DNA from: Trichopria drosophilae
Lineage: Eukaryota; Arthropoda; Insecta; Hymenoptera; Diapriidae
Direction: 5' to 3'
DNA length: 64,000 bases
Assembly: GCA_030407085.1 (NCBI GenBank)
Contig: CM059585.1
Location: forward strand, 1,993,001-2,057,000
The stretch's first letter is position 1. Each line of letters begins with the position of its first letter. The position numbers and the translations under genes are program-made. The notes below the pieces were generated by a model. That model searched no databases and was not told the origin of the DNA. It worked only from the letters and a program-made list of their open reading frames with translations. Positions 12,101 through 24,600 of the stretch are shown here, piece by piece.

Positions 12101-15100
12101 ACTAACGCCAAAGATATACAGTAGAACCTCCGTTATCGAATACGGTCGGGACAACGCGGGGCATTTAAATTTCCGTTAACGAATATTTGAGGGGAAAAAA
12201 TCAACCCCCCACCTATACCTATATCTTTAGGATATAGGTGGGGGATCGATTTTTTCTCCTCAAATATTCGTTAACGGAGGTTCTACTGTATATTAGAACA
12301 AATCTCAACCATACTAATGAAATTTCTATATAAATTCCGAAAATATGGCCCCATTTTTTTTTTATTTTGTATTTTTTACTTTTTTTTTCTACTTTTTATT
12401 TGTTATATTTTTTTTTGTTTTTTAACATTTTTAAAATTATTGACACCATTTTAAGAACATTTTTATACACTCATAATTACGGATTCTGACGAAGAAGAAG
12501 TCGTCTTGCAGCGAATCTGATGGGAATTTAAAAGTTCACAACAATGAAATTCAATTGTTGCCTTTATTGTGATTGATTTTGCGAATCTATCCTTTAAGCT
12601 TTCACTAAATATTTAATAAAATTTGCATTAAAAATAATATACATGTATATTGTTTTTCTCAACTTGTGACGTTAAGGACGAGAGACGCACACATTTACGT
12701 TGATTTACGACCTTCATTTTCAACTGGAAATAAGATTAATATTGATTTGAAAGTGACCCACCCTACCATTTTCCAATATGCTCTTTCGATTGGCGTGGTC
12801 AAAATTGAATTTGAATTGCTTGAAAAACCAATATGGCGCATTTAAAAAAAAATGAACAAAATTTCGTGCGTTTCGTTTTTTGTGATTTTTTTTCGTGTCA
12901 ATAATGTTGCTGTATCGATGTTTTTCTGCAACCAAAAGTGCACAAAATATATGAATTTTAACTAGTAATTTTTTTGTTTTGCCCCGAATTAACCTAACCT
13001 CTCCAAAACGTCAATATTTTGAAGAAATAAACCTTATTCTATCAATTATGAACATTCTCGATGAAATTCGCATCTCTAGTGGTATTATTTTCCCTAAAAC
13101 GGAGGTCCAGGGGTTTTGAAAGTTGCTGATCAACAACTGCAGGTTAGTTTTTTGAAATTCAAGATGGCGGATCCAATATGGTGGACTGAAATTCAATAAA
13201 ATGCTTCAAAATCGCGATAAAATGCGTATACAGGTTTTTTGGGGTTGTTCTTCATGAATTTGAGGCTAGATTTTTAAAATTCAAGATGGTGGATCCAATA
13301 TGGCCGACCATATTTCATGAAATAATTCAAAATCATGCGATAATGTTTATACGGGAATTTTCTGAAAGAAAATTGGTTGTTTCGGTCCGTTAGCCGTTTC
13401 AAGTAAACGTTTCCCAACTCAAACCACGTGCAGGTGGACGGCAAGAGTCTTTTTTTTATTTTTTTTTTACCATTATTAACATAATACAAAATGTAACAAA
13501 TATGGAATAAAAAAAATAAAAAAATAAACAAAAATAAACAAAAATAAAAATAAATAAAAATAATTAAATAAACGAAAAAATATGAAAACTGAAAAAATTA
13601 AAAAAAATACTCTTGCCGTCCACCTCCACGTGGATTGAGTTGGCAAACGTTTGCTTGAAACGAGTAACGGATCGAAACAATCAATTTTTTTTTTTCACAA
13701 AATTCCCGTATAAACATTACCGCATGATTTTGAATTATTTCATGAAATATGGTCGGCCATATCGGATCCATCATCTGGAATTTTAAAAATCTAGCCTCAA
13801 ATTCGTGATGAACAATCCCAAAAACCTCCGTTATTCCTTATTGAATTTCAGTCCACCATATTGGATCCGCCATCTTGAATTTAAAAAACCTAACCTCAAA
13901 TTATTGATCAGCAACTTTGAAAACCCCTGGACCTCCGTTTTAGGGAAAATAATACCACTAGAGATGCGAATTTCATCAATAATGTTCATAATTGATAGAA
14001 TAAGGTTTATTTTTTCGAAATATTGACGTTTTGGAGAGGTTAGGTTGATTCGAAGCACAACAACAAAATTACTAGTTGAAGTTCATATATTTTGTGCACT
14101 TTTGGTTGCAGAAAGGCATTGATACGGCAACATTATTGATACGAAAAAAAAATTCACAAAAAACGAAACGCACGAAATTTTGTTAATTCTTTTTTTAAAT
14201 GCGCCATATTGGTTTTTAAAACAATTTAAATGCAATTTTGACCACGCCAATCGAAAGAGCATATTGGAAAATGGTAGGGTGGGTCACTTTCAAATCAATA
14301 TTAATCTTATTTCCAGTTGAAAATGAAGGTCGAATATTAACGTAAATATGTGCGTCTCACGTCCTTAATGGGTTAATTCACAAATCTTGTGTTGTAATAT
14401 GTTAACGTGAAAGTAGTATTGTAAAAATAAAACACACTATTATTAATTTTAATGCCTGTTTTTTAATAAGCATTAAAGCAGTTTACATCATTAAGAACGA
14501 TTTTCATTTGAAATTTAATTTAAAGTGTTTGAAAATTAATGCCTAGTATTTTTTAATTTCGTACATTGTTTTACATTAATATACTAACAAAATTTGTAAA
14601 TATAACATATTAGTACATTTATTTTACAATATTTGTTATATTTGTTATATAGGAAAACCGGTTATAAATTACGTATATATTAAAATTAATATAAGCACAT
14701 CAATTTTAAAAAAAGTACATTCAATTTAATAAAAGTTGACTTTAACCCATTAACGCACAAGAGGAAACAAATTTCACCAAGATTTTCGGAGTATTTCTTC
14801 ACATTAAAAACCAATTAAAAAAATTTTAGACAAAACATTTTCGACGTAAAATTGATAGATCTCTGCTGTTAAAAAATCAATCGATCCAATTTTCCAAGAT
14901 TCCAAGTTTTTCACAAAAAAATCAGATTTTTTTACTGACAAATATTTTTTAATCGGCATTTTCACATTGGAAACGGTTAGGGAAAACACTGATCAGTGAA
15001 AATTTCGTGTCCTTGAACCTTTAACTTTGAAATGTGCATGATAGGATTTTTAAAATAAAGTTGGAAACTCAAAATAGCGGCTCAAACATGAAAAGAACGG

Positions 15101-17179
15101 TGAAAAGTTCCTGAATTTTTTATTCGAAAATGATAGGCTTTCGGAAAAATGTTGCGAAACAAAAAGTTCTTAAAATTGATCAAAGAATACACTCAAATTT
15201 TTCAAAATTTTGAAAACACTTTTCTTCAGTTTCAAAATCGCAAAATTTTGAAAACACTTTTCTTCAGTTTCAAAATCGCAAAATTTTGAAAAAATATGAA
15301 AAGTCGTAGAAAAATTGTTAACAAATTTCCAGGTTTTCTTTGATCGATTCTACGAATTTTTTATTTCGCTACATTTTTTGGGAAAGTCTATCATTTTCAA
15401 ATAAAAAAATTCCTGGTTCCCTATGTTTTGAAAAGTTCAGAAATTTGTTATTTATAAACGATAGACTTTCGCAAAAAATGTTGCGAAACAAAAAGTTCTT
15501 AGAATCGATCAAAGAAAAACTCGAAATTATTTCACAATTTTTTTACGACTTTTCATATTTTTTCAGAATTTTGTGATTTTGAAAATGAAGAAGTGTGTTA
15601 AAAATTCTGAAAAATTTGATGGTATTCTTTGATCAAAGCATGAAAAACGTAACAAAATGTCCTGCAAATATTTTGCGATTCGTTAAAAATTAAACCTACA
15701 AGAGCCTATCGAAGTCGTGATATGGTATTGCGCATTTGGAGGTGTAACTCCATGAATTCGAAATTTCGGTTGTCTTAGGTTTAAATTTTATGGAATCGCA
15801 AAATGTTATGGGAGCAAATTGTAGGTTTTTTCAAGCTCTTCAACTTATTCCTAGGTAATTTTACGCTATCTATCGAGGGGACTGAGTTATAAGTGCGAAA
15901 TGATTTAAAAATCATTCTGTTTGATTTCTTCTTGACCGCTTATTAAATAAAGTGCGAAAACCTTAAGGAGTTCTAGGAGGTTCTTGGTGAGACGGTCCAA
16001 AAATAATTCAAAAAAACAATTTAAACGTTTCGGCTCTCGAAGCGAGCTTTCTTCAGTATAATTTCTATAAATAAATAAATAAATACAATTTTTTAAAAAA
16101 GTTTCACATAAAATACAAAATAATTTACAAAAACGTACGTTACTTACAAGACTTATAAATGAAATTGAAATTTAGTTACATATTTTGGGTATTTAAAGCA
16201 GTGTTTTTGAAGTGTTTGGAAAATTGGAACTTTATAAAGAATATTCTGCACAAGTTATCAGAAATCGTTATAAAGAATGATTATTTAAACAATGATTCCG
16301 CCGCGAATTGCTTCAAAACTATATTTTCCATTTTTTGTTATTTTTCCAATCTAACTCGGGACAAAATAACAAAAAATGGAAAACAGCGATTTTTGTACCT
16401 TTATCGCAATTTCGGCACCATGTACCTTCATTTATATGTCAATTAAAGTGAACTTTCTTTACTTAGATATCATTTAGAAACTTTTCCAAGTATAAGCCAA
16501 AAATACATTTTTTTATGGACACCCTAATGTATTTATACTATTGTAACTAAAACACAAATGAGAACTATGGCGCCATCTTCTAACGTCGATCTGCAGTTCT
16601 CGCAAAAATCTTACGATTAATATGGCCAAACATGAGTAGAAGGGCGATTCTGTCCGTTAAATAATAAAAAAAAAATGAAATAAAACTGAAATATACTTAC
16701 TTCCTTAATATTTAAATCGATTTACCTTTTAGAAAGGTGGAATAAGGGTTGCTGAACAGTCGAATCCGATAAGTAATGTCCACCAATGGGTGCCGTCGGC
16801 AGAATGGGCATACCAATGGAAATCGAAATTACCGCTACAAACAATTATGAGGCTTCTTCAGGTGCTCGTACCACAAGTTGAAAAGATCTGCATCGACAAG
16901 TAAGTAGATTCGACCGAATTAATTATCGACAGAAAATACAAGAAATTTTGTTTTAGGGGTTTGACAGACGAGAGCGAAATTTTGAAATTCTTGCAAAGAG
17001 GCACTTTGGTAGGTTTGCTGCCGGTTCCACATCCGATTCTTATTAGGAGGTACCAGGCGAACGATGCTACGACTTCATGGTTTCGAACATACATGTGGGG
17101 AGTTATTTACCTTAGGAACGTTGAACCTCCTATTTGGTATGATACCGACGTAAAATTATTTGAAATTCAAAGAGTATAA
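9188..17179 (+). CDS. HID1: HID1 (high-temperature-induced dauer formation 1), 10 exons, 778 aa
   Basis: Exons at 9188-9253, 9314-9673, 9732-9785, 9840-10305, 10362-10592, 10648-10773, 10830-11086, 11144-11530, 16733-16899 and 16957-17179 join in one frame of 779 codons including TAA. The vertebrate protein is about 788 aa, so this copy is full length. Near-invariant stretches include FRKAVIQLTSKT, YKAVEKLVKA, SCEYIWEAGVGFA, ENRHALPMFTSLLNTVCAYD, QTYLPNSTKKVHFHQELL, GHQRLQPLFDCLLTI, VPQVEKICIDKGLTDES and the C-terminus YDTDVKLFEIQRV. The start MGNADTK fits an N-myristoylation signal (Gly2, Thr6), which is known for this family. HID1 works at the medial/trans-Golgi in dense-core vesicle formation and neuropeptide sorting. 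Residues about 545-649 (exon 8) are the variable, acidic, probably disordered region. Intron 1 uses a GC donor, and intron 8 is 5.2 kb of mobile elements. Confidence 0.97.
11697..12288. mobile_element. pogo/Tigger-like non-autonomous elements in HID1 intron 8
   Basis: The complete copy is 12119-12288 (170 bp). Its ends CAGTAGAACCTCCGTTATCG and CGTTAACGGAGGTTCTACTG sit between TA dinucleotides, and its centre is a near-perfect palindrome. A second left end of the same family starts at 11697 after TA, with a second inner copy of the end motif about 24 bases later. CAG...CTG ends with a TA duplication are typical of pogo/Tigger members of the Tc1/mariner superfamily. No transposase is present. 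Confidence 0.75.
12664..14372. mobile_element. Large foldback element of the TTAA family in HID1 intron 8
   Basis: The two halves are reverse complements over nearly the whole length, folding at about 13530 in an A/T-rich stretch. The right end reads GTCCTTAATGGG followed by TTAA (14373-14376). The left end keeps TTAAGGACGAGAGACGCAC, but its outer bases are altered. Each half holds copies of a motif combining CCGCCATATTGG-type and GCCATCTTGAATTT-type words (near 13160, 13285, 13760 and 13855). Open frames here are translations of that repeat, not genes. Confidence 0.7.
14756..15660. mobile_element. Truncated TTAA-family element, left end only
   Basis: A clean left end, CCCATTAACGCACAAGAGG, follows TTAA (14752-14755); no matching right end is found nearby. 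The first ~90 bases match in reverse complement the right end at about 29030-29118, so both belong to one subfamily. The interior has a direct duplication of about 39 bp (15201-15287) and inverted or direct copies of a block containing TTGCGAAACAAAAAGTTCTT (about 15145 and 15480, inverted near 15370). Confidence 0.55.
16022..16065 (-). ncRNA. Degenerate hammerhead ribozyme core (Penelope-like)
   Basis: On the minus strand: CTGAAGA, then an imperfect stem II (AAGCTC, loop, GAGAGC), then CGAAACG. CUGANGA and GAAA are the two halves of the hammerhead catalytic core. In animals such cores are typical of Penelope-like elements. The stem is weaker than in the other copies here. Confidence 0.5.
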
Positions 17180-17284
17180 GTCGATAACATTTATTTAAAA
17201 TGTGCAATTTTTGGCTTTTATCATAATGTTTTTTACGGATGAAATTGTCAAATATTTTAGTCGTTACATTCATTTTAATGCCTA

Positions 17285-17290
17285 AATAAA
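17285..17290 (+). terminator. Poly(A) signal of HID1
   Basis: AATAAA about 106 bases after the HID1 stop codon, in an AT-rich 3' flank. Confidence 0.6.
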
Positions 17291-17299
17291 AAGGCAAAG

Positions 17300-19515
17300 G
17301 ATATGCCATCTGTACACAAAGTAATTTGCGAAACGGATCTCAAAAATGAATGTAAAAATATTAACTAAATTATTTAAATAGTGTATTTATTGTAATTAAT
17401 GTTACTATTAATTATCGATATTTCAACTTTCAACAAAGTTTGAAATTAAAGTGATTATCCAGTGCATTTTGGGCATTAGTGATAAGTTTAGTTTTATCTT
17501 TAAGGAAATGAAGTTTTGGGAGGGTATAATAATTGCATTTTTAACATTAGTTGCAATATCTTTTAGTTTAGTAGTTGCCATACTTTGACAAATTTTGTAA
17601 TACGTGTATAGAAATTATACAAAATATTTCGAAGATATCAAATAAACTATTAATATATATGTATATAATTTTTATGAAAAAACTGAATCGTTTCACATCA
17701 AGAACTCTACTGAATTCGATTATAATAAATGTCATCGATGTCTGTTGTACGATTCAAATAAATAAATTACACTTTTCCCAAAGACGTTTTTTTAACAGGT
17801 ATATGTTACTCGTTTAATCGACATGTAAAATTCTGAAGCAAGATGGTCCAGAGGAAAATAAAGATAGTATAAAAGTGAACCCGATTGCCTAAACAAAGAT
17901 TTCAGATTGAAAAGAAAGTTGAGGAAATATCTAAGAACGTGATTATTGATATTAGTAAGAAAAATATGATTATGTACCTTGAATTTTGGTTATTAATTTT
18001 TAGTCGAAACAAATTTAGGTTTACAAATTCCAATATTTCTGACGAGAATTTTTTTCTGTACATAGAAAACATTTTTTAATGTAAAAAAACAATTTTAGTA
18101 AAAAAAAATATATTAAATTTCAATATTTGTCTATAATAATTGTTTTCTATGATTATTCTATCATTTCAAGCAACTTTTTATATTATGATTAATAAAAACA
18201 TTTTTTTTACCAATTTCGAGACTTTTTAATGTAAATTTCAAAAATTTTAGTAACAAAAAATTTATTTAGTATTGTAAATTTCATTTTTTTTGTGTTTATT
18301 TTTTAATTTCACGTAAGGATTTGAAAAAATATTTAAATTAAAAAAAAATATAAAATTCTAAATTGCTGAAATATACAAAATTTTTTTTAACACCTGTTTT
18401 TTTTTGGTGAATTTAAATTTAAGGTCAAAATAAAGTCCTTCCCCTTAAATAATAAAATGTAGACGAATTTTCAATTTCCAAATTTTCTCTAAGATTGTAA
18501 TAAAAAAATTAATTTAGGAGGAATTCTTGAGAGGTTTATTTCATTTCTTGATTTGTCCTACTTTCTCTATTAAGTCCGCCGATTGACGAATGCCGGAAAA
18601 CACTAATTTACTCTGTGTCGTTGAATTATAGGTCTTAATATGGACAAGGTCGTGATTGTTATTGTCTCATGTAAATTCCTTATTAAAATACCTTTTAAGA
18701 CTTTATTTTCAACGATTTAGTGTCAATGATTGATATACTAATACCAACATTATTGCTATTTTCTTCCCAAATTATACATTTTTAGGTTTTATTGTGGTAC
18801 AAAAAAAAAATATTTATTAATTTCATAACAATTCTACCAAAAATATTCGACGTTTTTATTAAAAAGAATAAATAAACAGATTAATAAAACTTTGAATATT
18901 AATCCAATGTATATAAAAGATGATATAAATTAATAAATATTTACCAAATTTGTATAAACAATCAATTGAAGAAATATTGATAAATACGTAACCGATCCAT
19001 AAATATAAAAAATTATATTTTGTTATCTTGAAATTATGACTGCAGTGGTAAATTAAATTAAAGAAAAGAGGACCGAAATTTCACAAGCGATAGTGCTGTT
19101 TTTCTGCAATCAATTCTACAAATCTCAACCAAAAGTCTCCAAAGAAGTGCAAATTCGATGTCGAGAATGCTTGCCATCTGGCGGCAGACGATGGTAACGT
19201 CATAGAATACACTCGGTTGCAAAATCGAGAGAAGTACGAAACTCACCGCTAGGTGCGTTATGGCATTTTTCTTGTTCGTTATAGAAAACGGTTTCTGTTT
19301 AGTACATACGGACAGTGATCCATGTGTTATCTCATAATATTCCACGAATTTTACTAAAAATCGGAATTGTTGTTTTTGACATTTAATCCCTATTTTATCC
19401 TAATTGACTTCATCATTTGAATGATAAAATTCCATTTTGAAATGAAACGACATTTTTTTAAACTAAATTTTACAACAACATTGATTTCTCTCCTAATTTA
19501 GAACAAGATTTCATT
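17300..19515. other. Intergenic stretch, no gene seen
   Basis: Very AT-rich sequence. Open frames at 17575, 17885 and 19058 have no family resemblance, no splice context and strong A/T codon bias. No terminal repeats or duplications could be recognised. Confidence 0.4.
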
Positions 19516-19519
19516 AAAA

Positions 19520-19953
19520 CTGTACATTAAGGGAATATCTGAAAAATTAAGAAGATTTTAGCTGATCAAAAAATTAGAATTGTGCACAAACCATTTAAAG
19601 ACAAACTAGATATTTCTCAATTAAATGACGTCGTTTATCAAATTAACTGTAAACATTGTAGTGGTTGTTATATAGGACAAACTAAAAGATGACTTAAAAA
19701 TCGCATTCTTGAACATAAACGCAATATCACAGGAAACGAAGAAAATTATACAGGATTAACTTTACATAGAATCAATACTGGACATGATTTTGATTATATT
19801 AACATTAAAATTTTGATCACAGAACATAATTATCATAAAAGACGTCACATTGAAAATTACTTTATGAAATGTAATAAAAACACAGTTAATGTTAGATTTG
19901 AAAAATCTTTACTTCCTGAAACTTATTTTTCACTTATTAATTTTACTGGTTAA
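19520..19953 (+). pseudogene. Penelope-like element fragment, GIY-YIG endonuclease end
   Basis: Conceptual translation gives QKIRIVHKPFKDKLD, then the GIY-YIG core VYQINCKHCSGCYIGQTKR, an in-frame stop, LKNRILEHKRN, a catalytic-type histidine region GHDFDYINIKILI and RRHIENYFMKCNKNTVNVRF, with TAA at 19951-19953. The order Cys-x2-Cys, YIGQT, R..EH and HDFDY matches the C-terminal endonuclease of Penelope-like retroelements and the second copy at 51.4-51.7 kb. The in-frame TGA after GQTKR and a shift just upstream show it is dead. The RT domain is absent. A hammerhead core lies about 415 bases downstream on the same strand, as expected for this class. Confidence 0.8.
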
Positions 19954-20365
19954 AAATTTTTAAATTTTAAATTTGATTTATATAAACACACATGGTTCGC
20001 CCTTCTATCACTGTTTACAATCACACTAATATTATAAGAAGTCAAGTATTAAACAGTTTATTTCTATACTCCAAACTTATAACGGTACAAAATTTAAATT
20101 CCATTCATTTTTTCTTACTGAGTTTTCAATAAACTCATTTTTATTTTTTAATTATTTTTAGATGCTCACACACCGCGATTCTCACCACATTTTAGTGCAA
20201 AAAACAATTCTGATCGATTTAAACTGTGCTCTACAATATTCACAGGTAGGAAAAAAAGAGACATTTACTCTTTGCAATAATTAATACTTGACTTCGTCAT
20301 TTTTTTCAAATTAATTTTTGTAATTCATTAATCTAATATTCAATTAATTTATCTTTGTACTCAGA

Positions 20366-20408
20366 TTTCTGAAGAGGACCTAAAATAAATATGGTCGAAA
20401 CGTTAACC
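20366..20408 (+). ncRNA. Hammerhead ribozyme core (Penelope-like)
   Basis: CTGAAGAG at 20369-20376, stem II GACC paired with GGTC around an A/T-rich 12-base loop, then CGAAAC-type core GAAACGTTAA from 20397. Core order and spacing fit a type I hammerhead. Stems I and III and the cleavage site are not resolved by eye. It lies downstream of the GIY-YIG fragment on the same strand, fitting a Penelope-like terminal region. Confidence 0.7.
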
Positions 20409-20619
20409 TTTTCTTTTTGATTATTATTTTACTTTATATCCGACATACAAGAAACCTTATATATTTTACAAGAACTTTTTCACTTATGAAACTACTAATC
20501 GGATAAGAAGAATACAAAATTTAACTATTTTGTTTGATGATTTTTTTTAAACGTCAATTTTTACTTCAAAAGTATGCTTTTTAGTCAAACTCATTATGCC
20601 AGCTGATCCAGGGACTTGG

Positions 20620-21190
20620 AACGATAACTCAGTGCGATCCTATTGAGAAACGTGAAAAACCGATCGCAAAATCGAAATTTTCTGTATTTTTTTGCGTTTT
20701 GCTGTTATTGAGAAGAGTGGGAGAAGCGGCACTCGGCTTCCTTTGGCAAATATAAGGAGACGGGAGGGGAAGGCGAGGAACCGAGCGGACAAATATACCG
20801 GGACTCTACTGTATTCAGAATTATTTGCATCGTTTGTTTCTAGAAGAAAAAGTGACGATTAACATGTAGTGAAATTTAAGGTATTTTGGACCGAAACGGG
20901 TTAAAATTCAAATTTACAAAAATCAAAATATGTGAAAGCATACTTTTGAAGGAAAACCGAATACATTTTACTTAAAAAAAGAATACATTTCTTATATGTT
21001 AGAATGTGATAAAACCGGTATTATAGTAAACATTTAAAAAAATCATGGTTAAAAAATGGCCGTTATGCCTGCACACATTTTCGCGGTGGGGGAAAAAGAG
21101 AGCGGTGACAGACAAATATAACGGGACGGAAGCAGACAAATATGCTGGGATGCAAATATAGCGAGATGCAATTATACCGGGACTCTACTG
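20620..21190. mobile_element. Two pogo-like right ends in tandem
   Basis: The words ACCGGGACTCTACTG followed by TA end at 20811 and again at 21190, giving two copies of a CTG-TA terminus with short GC-richer sequence before each (GGAGAAGCGGC, GACGGAAGCAG). Left ends with CAGTAGAG were not found, so these are incomplete or diverged copies. Confidence 0.45.
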
Positions 21191-21278
21191 TACTTTGGTT
21201 TGGAAAACAGAAAATAATAGACAATCAAGGAAATTATTAATTTATTGCTATTGATTATTGCTCTAAATAATCTCTTAA

Positions 21279-22815
21279 CCCATTAACGCCTGAAATGGCA
21301 TTTTTTATACTTCATTTTCAATCAAGTATTTCGTATCAAAATTAAGTTGAAAAGAATTGAAAGGTACATATCCTATTGTTTTCGAGGTCGCTCTGCAAGA
21401 TTCCGTGGTCAAAATTGAGTTTTAGCCATCAGGAATTCCAATATGGCGCCGAATTTTAAAAAAAAATTCCAAAAAATATTTATTCCTATCAATTTTTTTC
21501 GAGCTATAAGAATATTGCAATTCTATTGGAACCGTGCATAATGGTGCATAAAACAGTTGAATTTTAAGAAAAAATTTTACTTACACATAATTGTAACGAC
21601 CTCAAAATGGCGTCAACAATGAAAATTTCTGAACGCTCCAACTCAACTACGTGCTGTTATAAAAAAATGCTAAGAATGAAAAGGTCTTAGAATTAATTGA
21701 GAAATAGAGTGGAATTTTGTCAGATTTTTGTTATGACATTTTGAGAAATTTTTTTTCAACATTTTTTTCAAAAGTACAATTTATTTATGAAGAATTCTGA
21801 AAAAAATTTGGTGTATTCACTTATGAAATCTACGAGTTTTTTGTTCTTTGCAATTTTTTCCAAAAGTTGATAGTTTTTGGGGGGGAAAATCCTAAACTAT
21901 AATATGTATTTATGTACGTTTATGGCTTTTTCTCTTTGTATTCTGCTAAATTTACTGATGTGAACTATATTTTGTGTATTTATGTATGTTTATGACTTTT
22001 TCCCCTTGTATTCTGCTAAATTTACTGATTTATGGGTCAGTCTGTAAAACAGCTGATAGCTGTGACTCGCCATTTGCCCATGATGGAGTTTTTATGTATC
22101 TTTCCTCTTGGTCTCAATAAAGTCGTATAATAATAATAAATAATAATAATAATAATATTTGAAATTCATTTCCTCGAAAACTGTCAACTTTTGGAAAAAA
22201 TTGCAAAGAACAAATAACTCTTAGAATTAATCAGAGATGGCACTAAATTTTTTTCAGAATTTTTTGCAAATAAATTACAATTTTGAAAAAAATGTTGAAA
22301 AAAATGTTGAAAAAAAATTTCTCAAAACGTCAGCAAAAAATTTTGAAATATTCCACTATATCGCTTGATGAATTTTAAGAACTTTTCATTCTAGGCATTT
22401 TTGTTTAAAGTTCGTAGTTTTTCAGTTAGAGCGTCCAGAAATTTCTCAAACAAATTTTCATCGTTGACGCCATCTTGAGGTCGTTAGAACGATGTAGGGT
22501 ATAAAAGTAAAATTTTTTCTTAAAAGTCAACTATTTTATGCACCATTATGCAAGGTTTCAATAAAATTCCAATATTCTAATAGCTCGAAAAAAATTAATA
22601 AGAAAAAAAATTCCCAATTTTTTGGACATTTTTTTAATATTCGGCGCCATATTGGAATTTTTGATGGCTGAAACTCAATTTTGACCTCGGAATCTTGAAG
22701 AGCGACCTCGAAAACAGTATGATACGTACCTCTCAATTGTTTTCAACTTTGATTTTGATACGAAATACTTGATTGAAAATGAAGCATAAAAATTGTCATT
22801 TCAGGCGTTAATGGG
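21279..22815. mobile_element. piggyBac-like non-autonomous element with LINE insertion
   Basis: Ends CCCATTAACGCCTGAAATG and CATTTCAGGCGTTAATGGG are flanked by TTAA at 21275-21278 and 22816-22819. The long inverted arms (about 600 bp) include the words CCAATATGGCGCC and GGCGCCATATTGG. A LINE 3' tail (about 21890-22158) sits near the fold. No transposase is encoded; the open frame at 22536-22736 is arm sequence. Confidence 0.8.
21890..22158 (+). mobile_element. LINE 3' end with (AAT)n tail
   Basis: A duplicated 3' UTR-like block (TGTATTCTGCTAAATTTACT occurs twice, about 21935 and 22008) ends in CAATAAAGTCG and an (AAT)n run. A short microsatellite tail directly after the 3' end is usual for CR1/Jockey-like LINEs. 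It interrupts the foldback element around it, so it is the younger insertion. Confidence 0.6.
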
Positions 22816-23109
22816 TTAATTTATTGCTAATTCGATGACTAATGATAGTAAAGATGAAAAATGACTAATTGACAGTTAAGTACTTTTCATTTTCGTCTAC
22901 TAGCATTTATCTAATTCAGATACAGAGAGTACGTAAAGATGTATTTAAAAGATTCTTAATGTTATAAGTTAAAGTATTGTAAATTATAATATATATCCAA
23001 AAAATTTTGTTACAAAAATTGGATCCAATGACTTCAATTTGTTTGGCGTGCCATTGAAGTTTAGAAAACAAATCATTCCGTTTTGCAATAACTTTTTTTT
23101 TTAAGTTAT

Positions 23110-23685
23110 CTTAACCAAATTAGGCTCATTTTAATAAACTTTCAAGCTCTACAATTCATCTCGGAGGCTGTTTGGCCTAAAATGAATATTTCTCTTGCTA
23201 TATCTAGTCATAAAATGGGTAAAAAATTCCAATTTTTGCTATTTTTCGCGTTTATCTCAATTCGATAAATAGCTAATGAAATAAGTTGTACCCCTTGCAA
23301 AAACTAACAATTTAACCTCTAATCCAATGAGATTCGATTAAAATTGAGCCCAAAAGGAGGCTCTTAATCTCACAAAATCGGTAGAAAACGACTTGATATT
23401 CGCAAAATGCGATTTTTGTCAAATTTTGGGAATTTCAAAGGCTCTTTTTGGGCTCAATTTTGATCTAATCGCTTCGTATTAGGGGTCAAATTGTTCATTT
23501 TTTCAAGTGCTACGGTTTTTTCATAGTATTGTTTCACATTCTATTTATCAAAATGAGATAATCACGAAATACCGAAAAAATTTGCATTTTTTAAATATTT
23601 TATGACTATGGCAAGAGAAATATTCATTTTAGGTCAAAGAGCCTCAGAGATGAATTAGAGAGCTTGAAAGTAATTTATTGTAGAT
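23110..23685. repeat. Inverted repeat, ~250-bp arms
   Basis: About 23120-23365 pairs imperfectly with about 23440-23675. Examples are TTTCAAGCTCT against GAGAGCTTGAAAG, ATGAATATTTCTCTTGC against its complement, and TTGAGCCCAAAAGGAG against CTTTTTGGGCTCAA. No clear terminal motif or duplication was seen. Confidence 0.6.
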
Positions 23686-24394
23686 TTTATTTATTTATCG
23701 AAGATTATGTTGTCTATTTTCATAATTGTTGTCCCAAAAAAATATATATATAAGTCCACAAAGATGGTAGTTTTCGCGTTTTTTCAAAGTTTTCATCGTG
23801 AAGTATGACATTGTGTTGAATCAATTTTTGAGTAATAAGTTTATAAACTCAACAAACGAAGAAGAATAAGATCAAATTCACAAATTACATTTCCAAACCG
23901 GTTTCATGATGTTTCGAAGTGAGAAACGTCAGAACCTAATTCGAAGTTCATCGATTTAACAATTTCACGTGGATTTCTGAATATGTGAATTCGGAAAAAT
24001 TTGTTTTAATGCGTCGGATTTATTATATATATTTTTGTATTATAAAGAAAAAAGAAAAACAAATGTTACGTCCATGACAGGCATTGTTTACTTTCACATA
24101 TATTTCCGCAGAAATTGATTACATTTTATTTAGTGTTTTCATGTAAAAAAATGCCAGTCAATGCTTTTTAGGTTATGTTTAAACATTAGGTTATGTTCAC
24201 GTATTATATCGGATTAGAACGAAACAATTTCAATGAAAATGGCCAAGAAACCGAAATAAAATGTATTTAATCGCTTGAAAATTGTTACTTGGCGGGTTTT
24301 ATAGTTGCAAGTTACAAATCTAAAGTCAGATTTTGGAAAATTCTGGAAAAAACACCGTTCATGAAAATTTAACCATTTTGCTGGAAAAACTTCC

Positions 24395-24600
24395 AAAATC
24401 TGATTTCAAATTCACAATCAGCGGCCCCGAAAACCTCCGAGTACCAACTGTCAAGCGAAATGGACAGAATTTAGAAAATTTGTCCGCCATATTGAATCCA
24501 CATTTTGAATTTTCAAAATCTGTCTTCAGATTCGTAATCAGCGTCCTAAAAAACTCATATATACCAAGTACAGTAAAATCTAACCAAATTTTTGTTTCTT
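24395..24600. repeat. Copies of the CCGCCATATTGG repeat unit
   Basis: About one and a half units of the ~120-bp repeat also found at 28.3-28.7 and 30.8-31.3 kb: GTCCGCCATATTGAATCC, TTTTGAATTTTCAAAATC, then ATTCGTAATCAGCG-type sequence. No complete element ends were recognised around it. Confidence 0.55.

Noticed and set aside
13805..14026. Reading frames containing PPYWIRHLEF, also at 31109, 13274 and 31958
   Set aside because: The peptide is the translation of the GCCATATTGGATCCGCCAT repeat and occurs in both orientations inside non-autonomous elements.
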